64,000 nucleotides of DNA, taken from contig NZ_BMXG01000005.1 in assembly GCF_014651635.1 (NCBI RefSeq), positions 62,001 to 126,000 on the forward strand, written 5' to 3'. The notes beneath the pieces were generated by a model. The model did no database searches, was not told the DNA's origin, and saw nothing but the letters and a program-made list of their open reading frames with translations. Source of the stretch: Cerasicoccus arenae (lineage in GTDB: Bacteria; Verrucomicrobiota; Verrucomicrobiia; Opitutales; Cerasicoccaceae). The translations under genes were made by a program, and so were the position numbers. Shown here piece by piece: positions 8,169 through 18,400 of the stretch (position 1 is its first letter; every line of letters begins with the position of its first letter).

Positions 8169-8783
8169 ATGCATCCCCGTATACCTTCTCTTTTTATCCT
8201 CGTTTCGCTTCTTCTGGGTCCGGCATTTTCACAATTGTCGGCTCAAACCCAAGACCCGGTAACAGTCAAGAACGTCAAGTTTTACAGCAAAGAAGGTGCT
8301 TACAAAGACTATCTCTGTGAGATTGAATTAGAAGGTCAGGTGAACCCAAATCCTGAGGCCACGAATCCCAAATATGTGGATGACGTTAAGGTGTCGCTAT
8401 TGATGGGTTATCCTCATCCCAATAAGTCGGGTGAATTTATTTTCCATATCTCCGAAGTCGTGATTGCTACGATGGAGGTGAAGAAGAGCCGCAAGATTGG
8501 CTTCTGGCTCCCTTATGACATTGCCCAACGTGACAATGTCGGCAAAGAGCCTGAGTTCTGGTATATCGATATTGAAGTGGATAATTCACAGATTCCGATC
8601 AGTCAGGCAAACGTCCGCAATCGCGCTTCCTCCAATTTGCGTAATCCAACCGCGATCCAAAGTATGCAAAATCAGGCGTCTAACGCCTCAGAGGGAATCC
8701 TGCTTCCAGGGTACCTTTCTGGTAATGGTTACCGCGAGCGCGGTGAAAATCGCCCGCCTTTTATTCGCAAAGAAGAGAATTAA
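8169..8783 (+). CDS. Secreted protein at head of pilus operon (Amuc_1102-like by position)
   Basis: About 204 residues with a clear signal peptide (MHPRIPSLFILVSLLLGPAFSQLSA). The mature part is a single domain with beta-strand character (PVTVKNVKFYSKEGAYKDYLCEIELEGQ) and a low-complexity Asn/Arg/Ser-rich tail. ATG at 8169 is preferred over an ATG at 8112 because it places the signal peptide at the N-terminus. It is co-oriented with and 93 bases upstream of pilMN. By order and size it corresponds to the Akkermansia protein I recall as Amuc_1102; I infer a pilus-related role from context only. Confidence 0.72.
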   Translation: MHPRIPSLFILVSLLLGPAFSQLSAQTQDPVTVKNVKFYSKEGAYKDYLCEIELEGQVNPNPEATNPKYVDDVKVSLLMGYPHPNKSGEFIFHISEVVIATMEVKKSRKIGFWLPYDIAQRDNVGKEPEFWYIDIEVDNSQIPISQANVRNRASSNLRNPTAIQSMQNQASNASEGILLPGYLSGNGYRERGENRPPFIRKEEN

Positions 8784-8876
8784 ACTCTTGATGGTGATAT
8801 ACATTCTGCACGCGCCGGTAGTGAATTATGCTTGCGCTCGACTAAATCTCTTTTCAAATGGCCCCTTTCCCCGTTC

Positions 8877-10517
8877 ATGAGCGCTGCTAAGAATTTGATT
8901 ATCAACTGTGGAGCTGGTCATGTGACCGCTTCGGTTTTCAGTGAACGCAAAGAAGGCTTGGTGCTCGAAAGCTTCGCCCACCAAGACCTCGATTACGATT
9001 ACACCGAGGAGAACGACTGGTTGCCCGCAGTGATGGCTGCGATTCGCAAGGTCAAAGCCAAGGTAAAGGGTGGCGATAAGGCGATAATGATCGTGCCCGG
9101 TTATCAGCTTTTAACCAAGCTGATCATGGTGCCTCACGTGGACGAGTCCAAACGCGCACAGATGATTGCCTTTGAGGCACAGGACAAGATACCTTTCCCA
9201 CTCAACGAAGTCGTTTGGGACCATCAGGTCATCGCTGACGATGGAGTGGAAACCGAGGTTATCGTTATTGCCGTCAAGTCCGAGGTCATTAACGGATTTT
9301 GCGCCGACTTGCGGAAGCAGGGAATTACGCCGACGTGCGTGGAAGCGGCTTCAGTGCTGGATTACAATGCTTACCGGCTTTGCTACCCAAGTGATGGCGA
9401 CGACACGCTGCTGATCAACATCGGTGCTCGTTCTTCTAATCTGCTCTTCATTAGCGATCAGGGCTTCTTTATCCGTAACATCACGCTGGGTGGTAATTCG
9501 CTGACTCAGAACCTCGCAGATAGCTTGGGCAAGAGTTTCACTGAAGCGGAGCAGATCAAAATTGCATTTTTCTCTGGTCAATCCAGCTACGAGCAAGATG
9601 ACCCGAGCGCTCAGGTCCTCCAAACCAACGCGCAAAATTTCCAGAAAAAGATCAGCCAAGAAATTACACGGTCCATCGTCAACTACCGTCGCCAAAAGGG
9701 AGCTCAGGCACCTAAGCGCATTCTGTTGACTGGTCGTGCTGCCTTGCTGCCAGGCCTGTCCGAGCAATTGGCGCAAAGCCAACGTATACCAGTAGAGTAT
9801 TTTGACCCAATCGCCGGCATCGAGGTTGGCTCTGGTGTAGATGCGGTTGAACTCGAAGAGCATCAACACGTGTTGAGCGAAGTTATTGGTGAGGCGGCTC
9901 GTATGTCCACACCGGACGCGGTCAGCATCAATTTGCTTCCGCAGCATCTGGCGGACTCGATGCGCTTTAGCAAACAAAAGCCGTTCATCCTGCTTGGCGC
10001 TGCCTGTCTCGCCTTGGCGACAATTCCGCCGATTTTGGGCTCTCTCAAAGCAACTGAGGTATACAAGGAAGAGGCGCAGTTCCTGAAGCAGCAAGTGGCC
10101 CCGCTGAATGTGGCCCACCAAGAGATTGTCGAACTACAAGAAAAGGCCGTGAAGCTGCAGGCAAATATTTCTGATTTGGAAAGCCTGGTTAATTCTCGCT
10201 CAAACTGGATTACCTTCTTTGGTGATTTGCAGGATCGTCTGCAAGCTGTGCAGGATGTTTGGCTGGAAGACCTCAAGCTGAATCGCCAAACCACTGGCAA
10301 CTTGAAGTTGTCTGGCCGTATGCTCATTAAAGATTGGGATGAGAATAATGCGACGGAAAGCTATCAGCGCGCTTATCAGCGTGTAAACAGTCTGCTGGAG
10401 AGCTTCAAGGCCTCCGAGTTCATCATTTCGGTGGAGAACACTCACTTCGATGAGGGCAATCCACGTATCCTGCCTTTTGACTTTACTCTTGTTATCAACC
10501 CTGAACGTCCCCTGTAA
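8877..10517 (+). CDS. pilM: PilM-PilN fusion, type IV pilus inner-membrane platform
   Basis: 547 residues, far longer than a normal PilM (about 350). Residues 1 to about 345 are an actin/FtsA-like PilM domain: NLIINCGAGHVTASVF (phosphate-binding loop), KRAQMIAFEAQDKIPFP, DDTLLINIGARSSNLLFI, and ILLTGRAALLPGLSEQLA. At residues 351-355 comes INLLP, the hallmark N-terminal motif by which free PilN docks into PilM. It is followed by a transmembrane helix (about 370-391), a coiled coil and a PilN-type periplasmic domain. So cytoplasmic PilM and membrane PilN are one chain. The ATG at 8877 is preferred over an in-frame TTG at 8832. Six bases separate it from the next gene. Confidence 0.88.
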   Translation: MSAAKNLIINCGAGHVTASVFSERKEGLVLESFAHQDLDYDYTEENDWLPAVMAAIRKVKAKVKGGDKAIMIVPGYQLLTKLIMVPHVDESKRAQMIAFEAQDKIPFPLNEVVWDHQVIADDGVETEVIVIAVKSEVINGFCADLRKQGITPTCVEAASVLDYNAYRLCYPSDGDDTLLINIGARSSNLLFISDQGFFIRNITLGGNSLTQNLADSLGKSFTEAEQIKIAFFSGQSSYEQDDPSAQVLQTNAQNFQKKISQEITRSIVNYRRQKGAQAPKRILLTGRAALLPGLSEQLAQSQRIPVEYFDPIAGIEVGSGVDAVELEEHQHVLSEVIGEAARMSTPDAVSINLLPQHLADSMRFSKQKPFILLGAACLALATIPPILGSLKATEVYKEEAQFLKQQVAPLNVAHQEIVELQEKAVKLQANISDLESLVNSRSNWITFFGDLQDRLQAVQDVWLEDLKLNRQTTGNLKLSGRMLIKDWDENNATESYQRAYQRVNSLLESFKASEFIISVENTHFDEGNPRILPFDFTLVINPERPL

Positions 10518-10523
10518 CCTGTT

Positions 10524-11612
10524 ATGAAATTCTTTAAACAGAACCCGGTATTCAGCGTGCTGCTTACGCTGTTCATACTGCTGTTCATCGGCGGGGTTGT
10601 AATGAACTTCATGCTCCAGTCCAAAGTAGAGGCGGAGAAGAAATCGGTTTCCACTAGCAATAGTCAACTGCGTTCAGCGCTGGCTCTGGAACCAGCACCA
10701 ACCGAGGCCAATATTGAAACAGCCGAGAAAAATGTGCAGGACTTGTCCAATGCGCTTGAAAAGCAGGTCAAGTCGACTTTGGGCAAAAAACCCGGGCTGA
10801 TCAGTAGTAAAGCGCCTACCAGTGGTACTCAAATGCTTTTCCAGCTTCGCGCTTACCGCGATGAATTCGCTCAGGTTGCCAAGCGCACGATACCAATTGC
10901 AACCAGTGACGCAGAGGTCGCTAAAATGCAAGAAGAAGGCGAAACGCTTCCAAGCACAAGCATCCCGGCAAATTTCGCTTTTGGCTTCAGCCGGTACATT
11001 GATTCTGGTGAGCCACCCAAGGACGCCGATGTGCCCGTGATTTACCAGCAGAAGGAAATTCTAACCTATATCTTACGGAAACTCTTCAACACACGCCCCA
11101 TTGATTTGGTGTCTGTAGTGCGTGGTCCGGTTGAGTTGCCGAAGCCAGCGCCGGGGGCGACGACTAGAAATAGCACTAATACTGGCCCAGTCCTGAAGGC
11201 GGATGAATTTCGTATTGGCAGTGAGACTGCTCGAGTGGACGGTGCGGTGGAGACGCTCTCTTTTAAAGTAGTTTTCACTGGTTACACGGAAAATCTCCGC
11301 TCTTTCCTCAAGCAAATCGAAGAATTCGAAATTCCGTTGGTGGTTCGTTCTGTTGAAACCGTGCCATTGGAAGCCAGCGCAAACGTTGCCTCGGCTTCAG
11401 CCCCAGCGGCACCAGCCTCGCCGTTCGCCCTTTTTGGTGATCTTGGCGGTGCGGGCAAGAATGACTCTGCGCCTGTTGCTGACGTTGGGCCGGACAAAGA
11501 GCCGATCGTTGAAGAGAATGTCTCGGAATTTACGGTAGTCTTGGAATACATTACCGTTACGGTTTCCCAAGACGATGAGACTAACGATGACGGAGAGGGG
11601 GATCTATCCTAA
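10524..11612 (+). CDS. PilO-position pilus protein, Amuc_1100-like
   Basis: 362 residues: N-terminal transmembrane helix (FSVLLTLFILLFIGGVVMNFML), a coiled coil, then periplasmic alpha/beta domains ending in strands VSEFTVVLEYITVTV. The domain plan, including the motif-like strand LSFKVVFTGYTENLRSFLKQI and a low-complexity Ala/Pro insertion (ASASAPAAPASP), resembles my memory of Akkermansia Amuc_1100, the pilus-operon protein known as a TLR2 agonist. In gene order it occupies the PilO slot of pilMNOPQ, and its topology (short cytoplasmic end, one helix, coiled coil, ferredoxin-like domains) fits PilO. Its stop shares one base with the next start (TAATG). Confidence 0.75.
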   Translation: MKFFKQNPVFSVLLTLFILLFIGGVVMNFMLQSKVEAEKKSVSTSNSQLRSALALEPAPTEANIETAEKNVQDLSNALEKQVKSTLGKKPGLISSKAPTSGTQMLFQLRAYRDEFAQVAKRTIPIATSDAEVAKMQEEGETLPSTSIPANFAFGFSRYIDSGEPPKDADVPVIYQQKEILTYILRKLFNTRPIDLVSVVRGPVELPKPAPGATTRNSTNTGPVLKADEFRIGSETARVDGAVETLSFKVVFTGYTENLRSFLKQIEEFEIPLVVRSVETVPLEASANVASASAPAAPASPFALFGDLGGAGKNDSAPVADVGPDKEPIVEENVSEFTVVLEYITVTVSQDDETNDDGEGDLS

Positions 11613-12526
11613 TGAAAGGCTTTTACGATAAAATCATCCTCGCGGTCGGTGTTCTTGCCCTAGCTGGTAGCGGTGCCTACTATGCCACGCAGCAAGCACA
11701 GGACAAAGCGCTCACTCCATCGAGTCCAATGGGATCGGATTACGAGGTGCTCGCAATCCCAGAGGTTGTAACGCAGAGTGGGGTATGGAACGACCCCATT
11801 CCCCAGGATGAGAAAGGGTACGAGCTATATGATGTCTTTACTCCACCAAAAATCTGGTGGTTTGAAGATGAGCAGAAATTTGATTTCGCTCCACCAAAGC
11901 CACCCGAGGAAGTCATTCCATTTGGTCTAAAGTTTGTTTCCATCGAGCAGGAGCTATACCGCATTCAATTGGAGAGCTACGCAACTGCTCTCACCGGTAA
12001 AGACAGGGACGCTTCTATTTCCTTCTTTGATAACGAGACTGGCGATTCCTTCCGCGGAAAGGTCGGTGACAAGTTCCCCGAGCACGAAGCGGAAATTGTG
12101 GATTTCAAGGTGGAGAAGCTGATCAATGACAATGGCACCATCCGTCGCATGCCAAAGGTGACGATCAAGGATTTGGCCAGTGGCGAGTCGATTGTTCTGA
12201 CCACCGACGAGCAACTATTCATCCCGAATTCCTATCAATTGAATTTCGAGACAATGAACCCATATCCAAAGCAAAACTTTACATGGGAAAAGACCGGGGA
12301 TAGCAAAGTTGTGGCCGACGTTACTTTTAAATTACTTGAATTTGCTTTTGACAAGCAAACGGCTTCCGTCGAAAAAACGTTTGCTGACGAGAAACCTCTC
12401 GAAATAGAAACCCTTACCGTTGCTTCGACAACCCCCTCCGTACCTTTGGGATCAGATGACATCACAGAAGAAAATTCACCTCAAAGTGAAATTCCTAGTG
12501 ATTTTGACAATTTGTTCCAAAATTAA
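11612..12526 (+). CDS. PilP-position pilus protein, Amuc_1099-like
   Basis: 304 residues with an N-terminal hydrophobic segment (IILAVGVLALAGSGAYYATQQ), a linker, then a beta-rich region (GDKFPEHEAEIVDFKVEKL and IVLTTDEQLFIPNSYQLNFET). I recognise no strong family signature. It sits between the PilO-like gene and the secretin, where PilP, the periplasmic lipoprotein that links PilNO to PilQ, is found in classical operons. No lipobox Cys is visible, so anchoring would be by the transmembrane helix. By order it matches Amuc_1099. Confidence 0.65.
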   Translation: MKGFYDKIILAVGVLALAGSGAYYATQQAQDKALTPSSPMGSDYEVLAIPEVVTQSGVWNDPIPQDEKGYELYDVFTPPKIWWFEDEQKFDFAPPKPPEEVIPFGLKFVSIEQELYRIQLESYATALTGKDRDASISFFDNETGDSFRGKVGDKFPEHEAEIVDFKVEKLINDNGTIRRMPKVTIKDLASGESIVLTTDEQLFIPNSYQLNFETMNPYPKQNFTWEKTGDSKVVADVTFKLLEFAFDKQTASVEKTFADEKPLEIETLTVASTTPSVPLGSDDITEENSPQSEIPSDFDNLFQN

Positions 12527-12595
12527 GTGATACTCCTAAATGAAATTTGAAGTTCGACGTGCAATCTCCTGCCGTTGCCTGCTAACTAACGAATC

Positions 12596-15367
12596 ATGAA
12601 ACGACTCCGGAAACTCCATCGCTTCGCATCCACTTTCGCCGTTGCCGCCCTCATTGCATCGGCGTTACTCAGCATGACTGAGGTTCATGCCCAGAGCAGC
12701 GAAACCCAAGAAAAAATCCGCCTTATGGCGACTGCGCTCCGTGCACGTGAAGCCGGTGACCTCGCCGCCGCAAAGGCAAACTTGGAAGATCTACTTCGCA
12801 TAAATCCGGATGACCAGAACGTGCAGCGCTTGCTTGCTTCGGTCAATAAGGACATCGAACGTCTTGGCACCGGGCAGCCAACCATTTATGGGCAAGCAGC
12901 CAATGTTACCAATTTTGAGCCGGGTGACGTCACGTTTACCGACACAACGACTGTAGTGCCAATCACGAATGACGATGGTACAGAGGTTACTACAGAGGTC
13001 CTCTTGACCGGCGGTGGTGATGTCGACCTTCTTATGGCCGCTGCTGCAAGTGAGCAACAAAAAGCAGTAGCACAAGGTCAACAGGCAATGGCCGACGCTT
13101 CTGTCCTCATTGAAAATGGTCGTGCTGACGAGGCGGACGCCATCCTTGAGGCCGCACAGAATTCCATTCCCGAGTCTACTTCCACGGAATTCGTGCTTGA
13201 AGACATCCGCAACATGCGCGGAGACATCATTCTCGCTGCTGGCGAAGAAGCACTTGACGATAATAACGTGACTGCTGCTTTAGCGGCCTTGCAAGCTTAC
13301 CGCGACACACTAGGCGATGATGAGCGTCTCGCTAGCTTTGAGAAGCAGGTGAAGAAATTGCAGATGAATCCATGGCGCCAAGATCCTGGGCTGATCAGCC
13401 CAGATTATGTCGCTAAGGTTGAAGCAGTTGATAACATCCTAGTAACTGCCCGCGCCATGATGCTTTACGGAGACTATCCTGGTGCCCAAGCCAAGCTACG
13501 TGAAGTTGAAGCGCGTGACGCCATGAATCCTGCTGCTAAGGCTTTGCAAATGGAAATCATGCAACAGCTACAGAAGTCCGCTTGGCTGGACCATGCCAAA
13601 ACACGTGACCAAATGCTGGAAGAGGTTGCCCGCGGCTGGCAGCGTCCACAGGTTTATGAGCTGGAAGGCCCTGCTGTTGTTGTTGATGGCGTTGCACCAG
13701 TTTTGAAAAAGTTGCGTTCTATTTATATCCCACGAGTTAGCTTCTCCGGTGTTCCATTGTCTCGTGTGATTGAAACGCTTTCCGAGCTATCTGTAGAATA
13801 TGATCCGGACGTAAATGCTGAAGAGAAGAATCGAGGTGTGAACATTGTTCTCCTCAACACCGGTGGTGCCGATCCATTGGTTAATATTACTCTCCGTAGC
13901 CTTTCGCTCGACCGAATCTTGGATTTTGCAACAGAATCAGTGGGCTATACTTGGGATATTAGCGATGAAACCGTAATCGTCTCGAAAGGTGACACTGGTG
14001 GTAATGTTCGCCTTGAAACCGAGTTCTTCCCAATTGCCCGCTCGGTTATCATCCGCCTTACCGGTGGTGGTAATAGCGGCGGTGCCAGTTCTGCAGTATC
14101 TGATCCGTTTTCGGCTCCTTCTGCACCAACTGGCCCAAGTTCAGGTGACGACGAAGAATCCCTTCGTAACTTCTTCACTCGGGCTGGTGTAGATTTCAAT
14201 GAGCCAGGTGCAAGCCTCGCCTTTGACGGCACGCAGCTGATCGTGACCCAGACTCCTAAAAATCTTGAAAAAATGCGTAATATTTTGCGCCGCTACGACC
14301 AAACCAAGCAAGTTGAAATTGAAGCAAAGTTTTTGGATGTCATTCAGGGTAACCTCGACGAACTCGGCTTCAACTGGAGCGTAAAGAGTGCAAGCGGTCG
14401 CAATTCGTTCAGCACTGATAATCAGACGTTGGACAATATCTTCAGCATTAACACACAGGACTCGAACATCTCCATCGACACGACTTCCACGAACCCAATT
14501 ACTGGCATTACAAACACCGTTACTAAGAATGTTTCTGCCGGTGCACCAGACATACCAAATGCCATTGACCTTGGCGCATTGGGTGGAGTCATGGGCTCAT
14601 TCATGGGTGTTATCCAAGGCGTAGATGTCAATCTGACTGTAAATGCCCTGCAACGTCAGGAAGGAAGCGATCTGCTTAGTGCTCCTAAGCTGACAGTTCT
14701 CTCCGGTCGCACCGCACAAATTGTTGTCGCTCAGGAACTACGTTATCCAGAGAACTACGGTGATATCGAAGCCGAAGTTTCACAGAGTGGTAGTAGCCTC
14801 AGTGTAAGTGGTTCGAGTAGTGCTGCGGTGGCGATCACTGCTGGAACACCTCAAGATTTCTCCGTCCGTAACGTTGGTGTGGAAATGGAAGTTACGCCTA
14901 CAGTCGAAGAAAACGACAACATTTCACTCAAACTTGAGCCACGCGTCACGGAGTTTGAAGGCTTTGTTGAATACGGTGGCCCGAGTATCGCGATTGCTGG
15001 TGGCACGACCGTTACGGTCCCTTCCGGTTTCTTCCAACCGATCTTCTCGACTCGTGAAGTCCGCACTGAAGTCACTATTTTTGATGGTGCGACGGTGGTT
15101 ATTGGTGGTTTGACTCGTGAGGAAATCAAGACGATTGAAGACAAAGTTCCAGTTTTGGGCGATATCCCATTCTTAGGTCGTTTATTCCAGAACAAGGGTG
15201 AAACGGCTCAAAAGCGCAATTTGCTTATCTTTGTTACTGCTAATTTGATCTCCCCCGGAGGGTCGCCTGCTCGTCAATCAATCGGTACGGTTGAAGCCAA
15301 TTCACTTTTCCAGAGCCCAGTTGTTGTCACCCCTGGTGGTGGTGTCAGCCGTGCAATTCGCGAATAG
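12596..15367 (+). CDS. pilQ: PilQ-type outer-membrane secretin
   Basis: 923 residues. Signal peptide (about 1-32), a TPR-like helical region (LRAREAGDLAAAKANLEDLLRINP), further helical repeats to about residue 340, then secretin N-domains, and a C-terminal secretin channel domain with the signature VPVLGDIPFLGRLF and LIFVTANLISPGG. A Gly/Ser-rich loop lies inside the N-domain region (about residues 485-520). PilQ forms the outer-membrane pore for the pilus. The long helical N-terminus in place of AMIN domains is typical of verrucomicrobial secretins as I remember them. Equivalent by position to Amuc_1098. Confidence 0.9.
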   Translation: MKRLRKLHRFASTFAVAALIASALLSMTEVHAQSSETQEKIRLMATALRAREAGDLAAAKANLEDLLRINPDDQNVQRLLASVNKDIERLGTGQPTIYGQAANVTNFEPGDVTFTDTTTVVPITNDDGTEVTTEVLLTGGGDVDLLMAAAASEQQKAVAQGQQAMADASVLIENGRADEADAILEAAQNSIPESTSTEFVLEDIRNMRGDIILAAGEEALDDNNVTAALAALQAYRDTLGDDERLASFEKQVKKLQMNPWRQDPGLISPDYVAKVEAVDNILVTARAMMLYGDYPGAQAKLREVEARDAMNPAAKALQMEIMQQLQKSAWLDHAKTRDQMLEEVARGWQRPQVYELEGPAVVVDGVAPVLKKLRSIYIPRVSFSGVPLSRVIETLSELSVEYDPDVNAEEKNRGVNIVLLNTGGADPLVNITLRSLSLDRILDFATESVGYTWDISDETVIVSKGDTGGNVRLETEFFPIARSVIIRLTGGGNSGGASSAVSDPFSAPSAPTGPSSGDDEESLRNFFTRAGVDFNEPGASLAFDGTQLIVTQTPKNLEKMRNILRRYDQTKQVEIEAKFLDVIQGNLDELGFNWSVKSASGRNSFSTDNQTLDNIFSINTQDSNISIDTTSTNPITGITNTVTKNVSAGAPDIPNAIDLGALGGVMGSFMGVIQGVDVNLTVNALQRQEGSDLLSAPKLTVLSGRTAQIVVAQELRYPENYGDIEAEVSQSGSSLSVSGSSSAAVAITAGTPQDFSVRNVGVEMEVTPTVEENDNISLKLEPRVTEFEGFVEYGGPSIAIAGGTTVTVPSGFFQPIFSTREVRTEVTIFDGATVVIGGLTREEIKTIEDKVPVLGDIPFLGRLFQNKGETAQKRNLLIFVTANLISPGGSPARQSIGTVEANSLFQSPVVVTPGGGVSRAIRE

Positions 15368-15467
15368 GCAACACATTAATCTCATGCGTTCGCTTCTACA
15401 GACAGACAACACAGGTCATACAGTTAAGCGAGCACGCCAATTCTTTACTAAATCGTAAGATCGTCCA

Positions 15468-18400
15468 ATGAACTCAGCTTGGTCATTTTCAAAGTTCCTA
15501 TTTTTCCTCTCCTTGTTAACTGCCTCGGGTGCAGCATACGCGGCGGTGCCGGTTGTTGATAGCCCTGCAAACCCACAGGGCGAAGTCGGCGTGGCCTTCA
15601 ACTACACGATTACGGCGAGCGGTGGGCCTATTGTTGTCTATGGAGCTTCAGGTATGCCAAGCTGGCTGAGTCGCTCAGGGGCGAATATTAGTGGTACGCC
15701 TACTGTTGCTGGTGACTACATCTTCAATGTTTTTGCCACCAATGATCTAGACGAGACCAGTGAAGCATATCCGGTTACCGTCAGTGTACTCGATCCGGCC
15801 CCAGTGATTACATCTGCATTGTCGGTGAATACTTTGGTGAATGAGCCGTTTAGTTATACGATCGTCGCGACTAACAACCCGACCAGTTATGGTGCAGTTG
15901 GACTTGGCGCATTGGGGTTAAGCATTGATGGAAATACTGGAATTATATCGGGGACTCCAACGGCTTCTGGTTCGTTTGATGTCGTTATCTCCGCAACCAA
16001 TGCCACTGGTTCAGATAGTGATACACTTACAATTAGTGTACTCGATACGCAACTCCCAGTAATTACTTCGTCAACAACGGCATCGGGGACAGAGGAGGTC
16101 GCTTTCACTTACCAAATTAGCGCTTCGAATAATCCAACCTCCTATGGTGTCACTGGGTTGAATGCCATTTCTGGCCTTGTTTTCTCGACACAAACGGGAC
16201 TGATTAGCGGTACGCCTACCACAACTGGTGTCTTTAATCTGACTATATCTGCATCGAATGATTTTGGTGACGATACGGAAAATTTAACCATCACCATTGA
16301 TGAGCTGGTCGTCGCTCCAGTGATTGTCTCTAGTCTGAATGCCGAGGGCTTCGTTGGGACGGCCTTCAACTACACGATCAGCGCTTTAAATACGCCAACT
16401 TCCTATGGAGTTGTTGGCCTAGGAGCAATTGGTGGATTAAATTTCAATACCGACACTGGTGTCATTTCAGGGGTTCCGACAACACCCGGTTCCTATGGAG
16501 TTAGCATTTCAGCCACAAATAGTGCGGGAATGGATTCTGCTCAACTGACAATTACAGTTAGCGACGCTGAACCTCCAGTCATTACATCTCTTGCAGCAGC
16601 TAGCGGTGTTATTAATCAGAATTTCAATTACCAGATCACTGCGACTAATACGCCTACTTCTTTTGATGCAGATGGCTTGGACGATATTGGTGGGTTAATT
16701 ATCAGTCCAGCGACGGGTTTGATATCAGGATTGCCGACTAATAGTGGCGTTTTCACAGTTACTGTGTCTGCCTCCAATGCATTTGGAACAGACACTTTAG
16801 ATGTAGTCATTACTATTGATGAGATTATCCCGGTAATCACATCCTCTACCACTGCTGCAGGAGTGGTTGGACGTGCTTTTAATTATCAAATCACTGCGAT
16901 TAACAGCCCTACGTTGTTCGACGCTACTGGCATTGCTGCCATTGGTGGTCTAAGCATTGATGTAGATACTGGTTTAATTTCCGGTTTCCCCGTAAATAGC
17001 GGCACATTTACCGTTTCTGTCGAGGCATCTAATACAGCTGGTTCTGACTTTCAGGATGTAACAATTACTGTTTTTGGTGCTGCGCCTACTATAACCATTA
17101 CGAGCCCAACATCGGGTCAGACAATAAATGGCAATTTTGCATCCTTTAATGTAACGGCATCTATCATTGCGAGCACTGGTAACACGGTTAGTAACGCACA
17201 GGTATTTGTTGATGGAGTGGTCTTTGCTCAATTAACGAACGTTGGCGGCAATTCCTATCAAGCTAACCTTCCAATTGGATTTGATCCATCATTTTTTGAA
17301 GTAACCGGTGGTAATCACGTCATTCAAGTGCGTGCCTATCAGTCAGATGGAGCATTTTTCGATAGTAGCATTACCGATTTCGAGATAACGCCGGTGATTG
17401 ATGTTATCTACCCATTGACCAATACGACGATTCCTTTGATGACTGCAGGAGATTCCTTTTTGATAGCGAAAATTGGCACGAATCAATTTGATACAGCAGT
17501 AGCGCGTCTGAATGGCCCTGGTGTTTTTGAAGACGTTACTGGCGTTGCCCAAGGAAACAATGTCTACGCATTCTTTGTTTCCAATGACGTAAGCAACTCT
17601 GGCACTTACACAATAACCCTCACCGTGACAGATATAGAGGGCAATACAGTGACGAAAAATCTAGGTTTTACGATGGTATCCAACGGTGGCGATCCATCCA
17701 TCCGGATTACTTCGCCAGCCAATGGCTTTATCACGGACCAATTTATACCTGCCATCATTCAGATTCCTGCTGGTGATTATCTAGGAGGGGACGTTGGCTC
17801 ATTCGTAAATCCAGAAACGACGGGCAGCGGTTATTTGCGCCGGAATACTAAGTTTGGCACCGTTCGCCTAAGCGGAGTTGATAATGGGGCAGGTGGTTTC
17901 ATTACGGTCACCTACACGATTGAGAATGGGAAGATTTTAAAAATTGATTCCGTGACAGGTACTGTGGCCAGCAATAATGGCATCGTTCTAGATTCGGTTA
18001 ATTTTCCAGGTATTGTTGGTGATTTCGAGATGTTTGCTGAAGCCAGCAGTCCGAACAGTCAAATTGTGTCTGTGGAGTACTTTGTGAATGGGGTCTCTCA
18101 GGGCGTAATAGCGGCTCCTGGTCCTTATAATACTCGATTCCCTGGACGAGTTATTAATGGATCTTGGGCACCTGAGGTCGGAACTTATCAAGTATTCGCA
18201 ATTGCAACTGACGCACTGGGTCGCACTGGTATCGCGAATCCTATCGTCTTTTCAGTTCGTGCGTTCGACTATCCAGTAGTCGACCTTATTCAACCAGATG
18301 GGCCGATTACCGTTGATTTAGGGGAACTTGTGGATTTTAGCGCGACTGTTGACTCCAATCGTCAGGTCGCAAAAGTCGAATTCATACGTCAGTACACTGA

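Noticed and set aside
9351-10121. 256-codon frame on the minus strand
   Set aside because: Antisense to the PilM-PilN gene, whose protein is unmistakable.
15800-17080. Regularly spaced repeats that might suggest a CRISPR or satellite
   Set aside because: Spacing of about 255-270 bases matches protein-domain repeats (He_PIG-like) inside one open frame; DNA copies have diverged.
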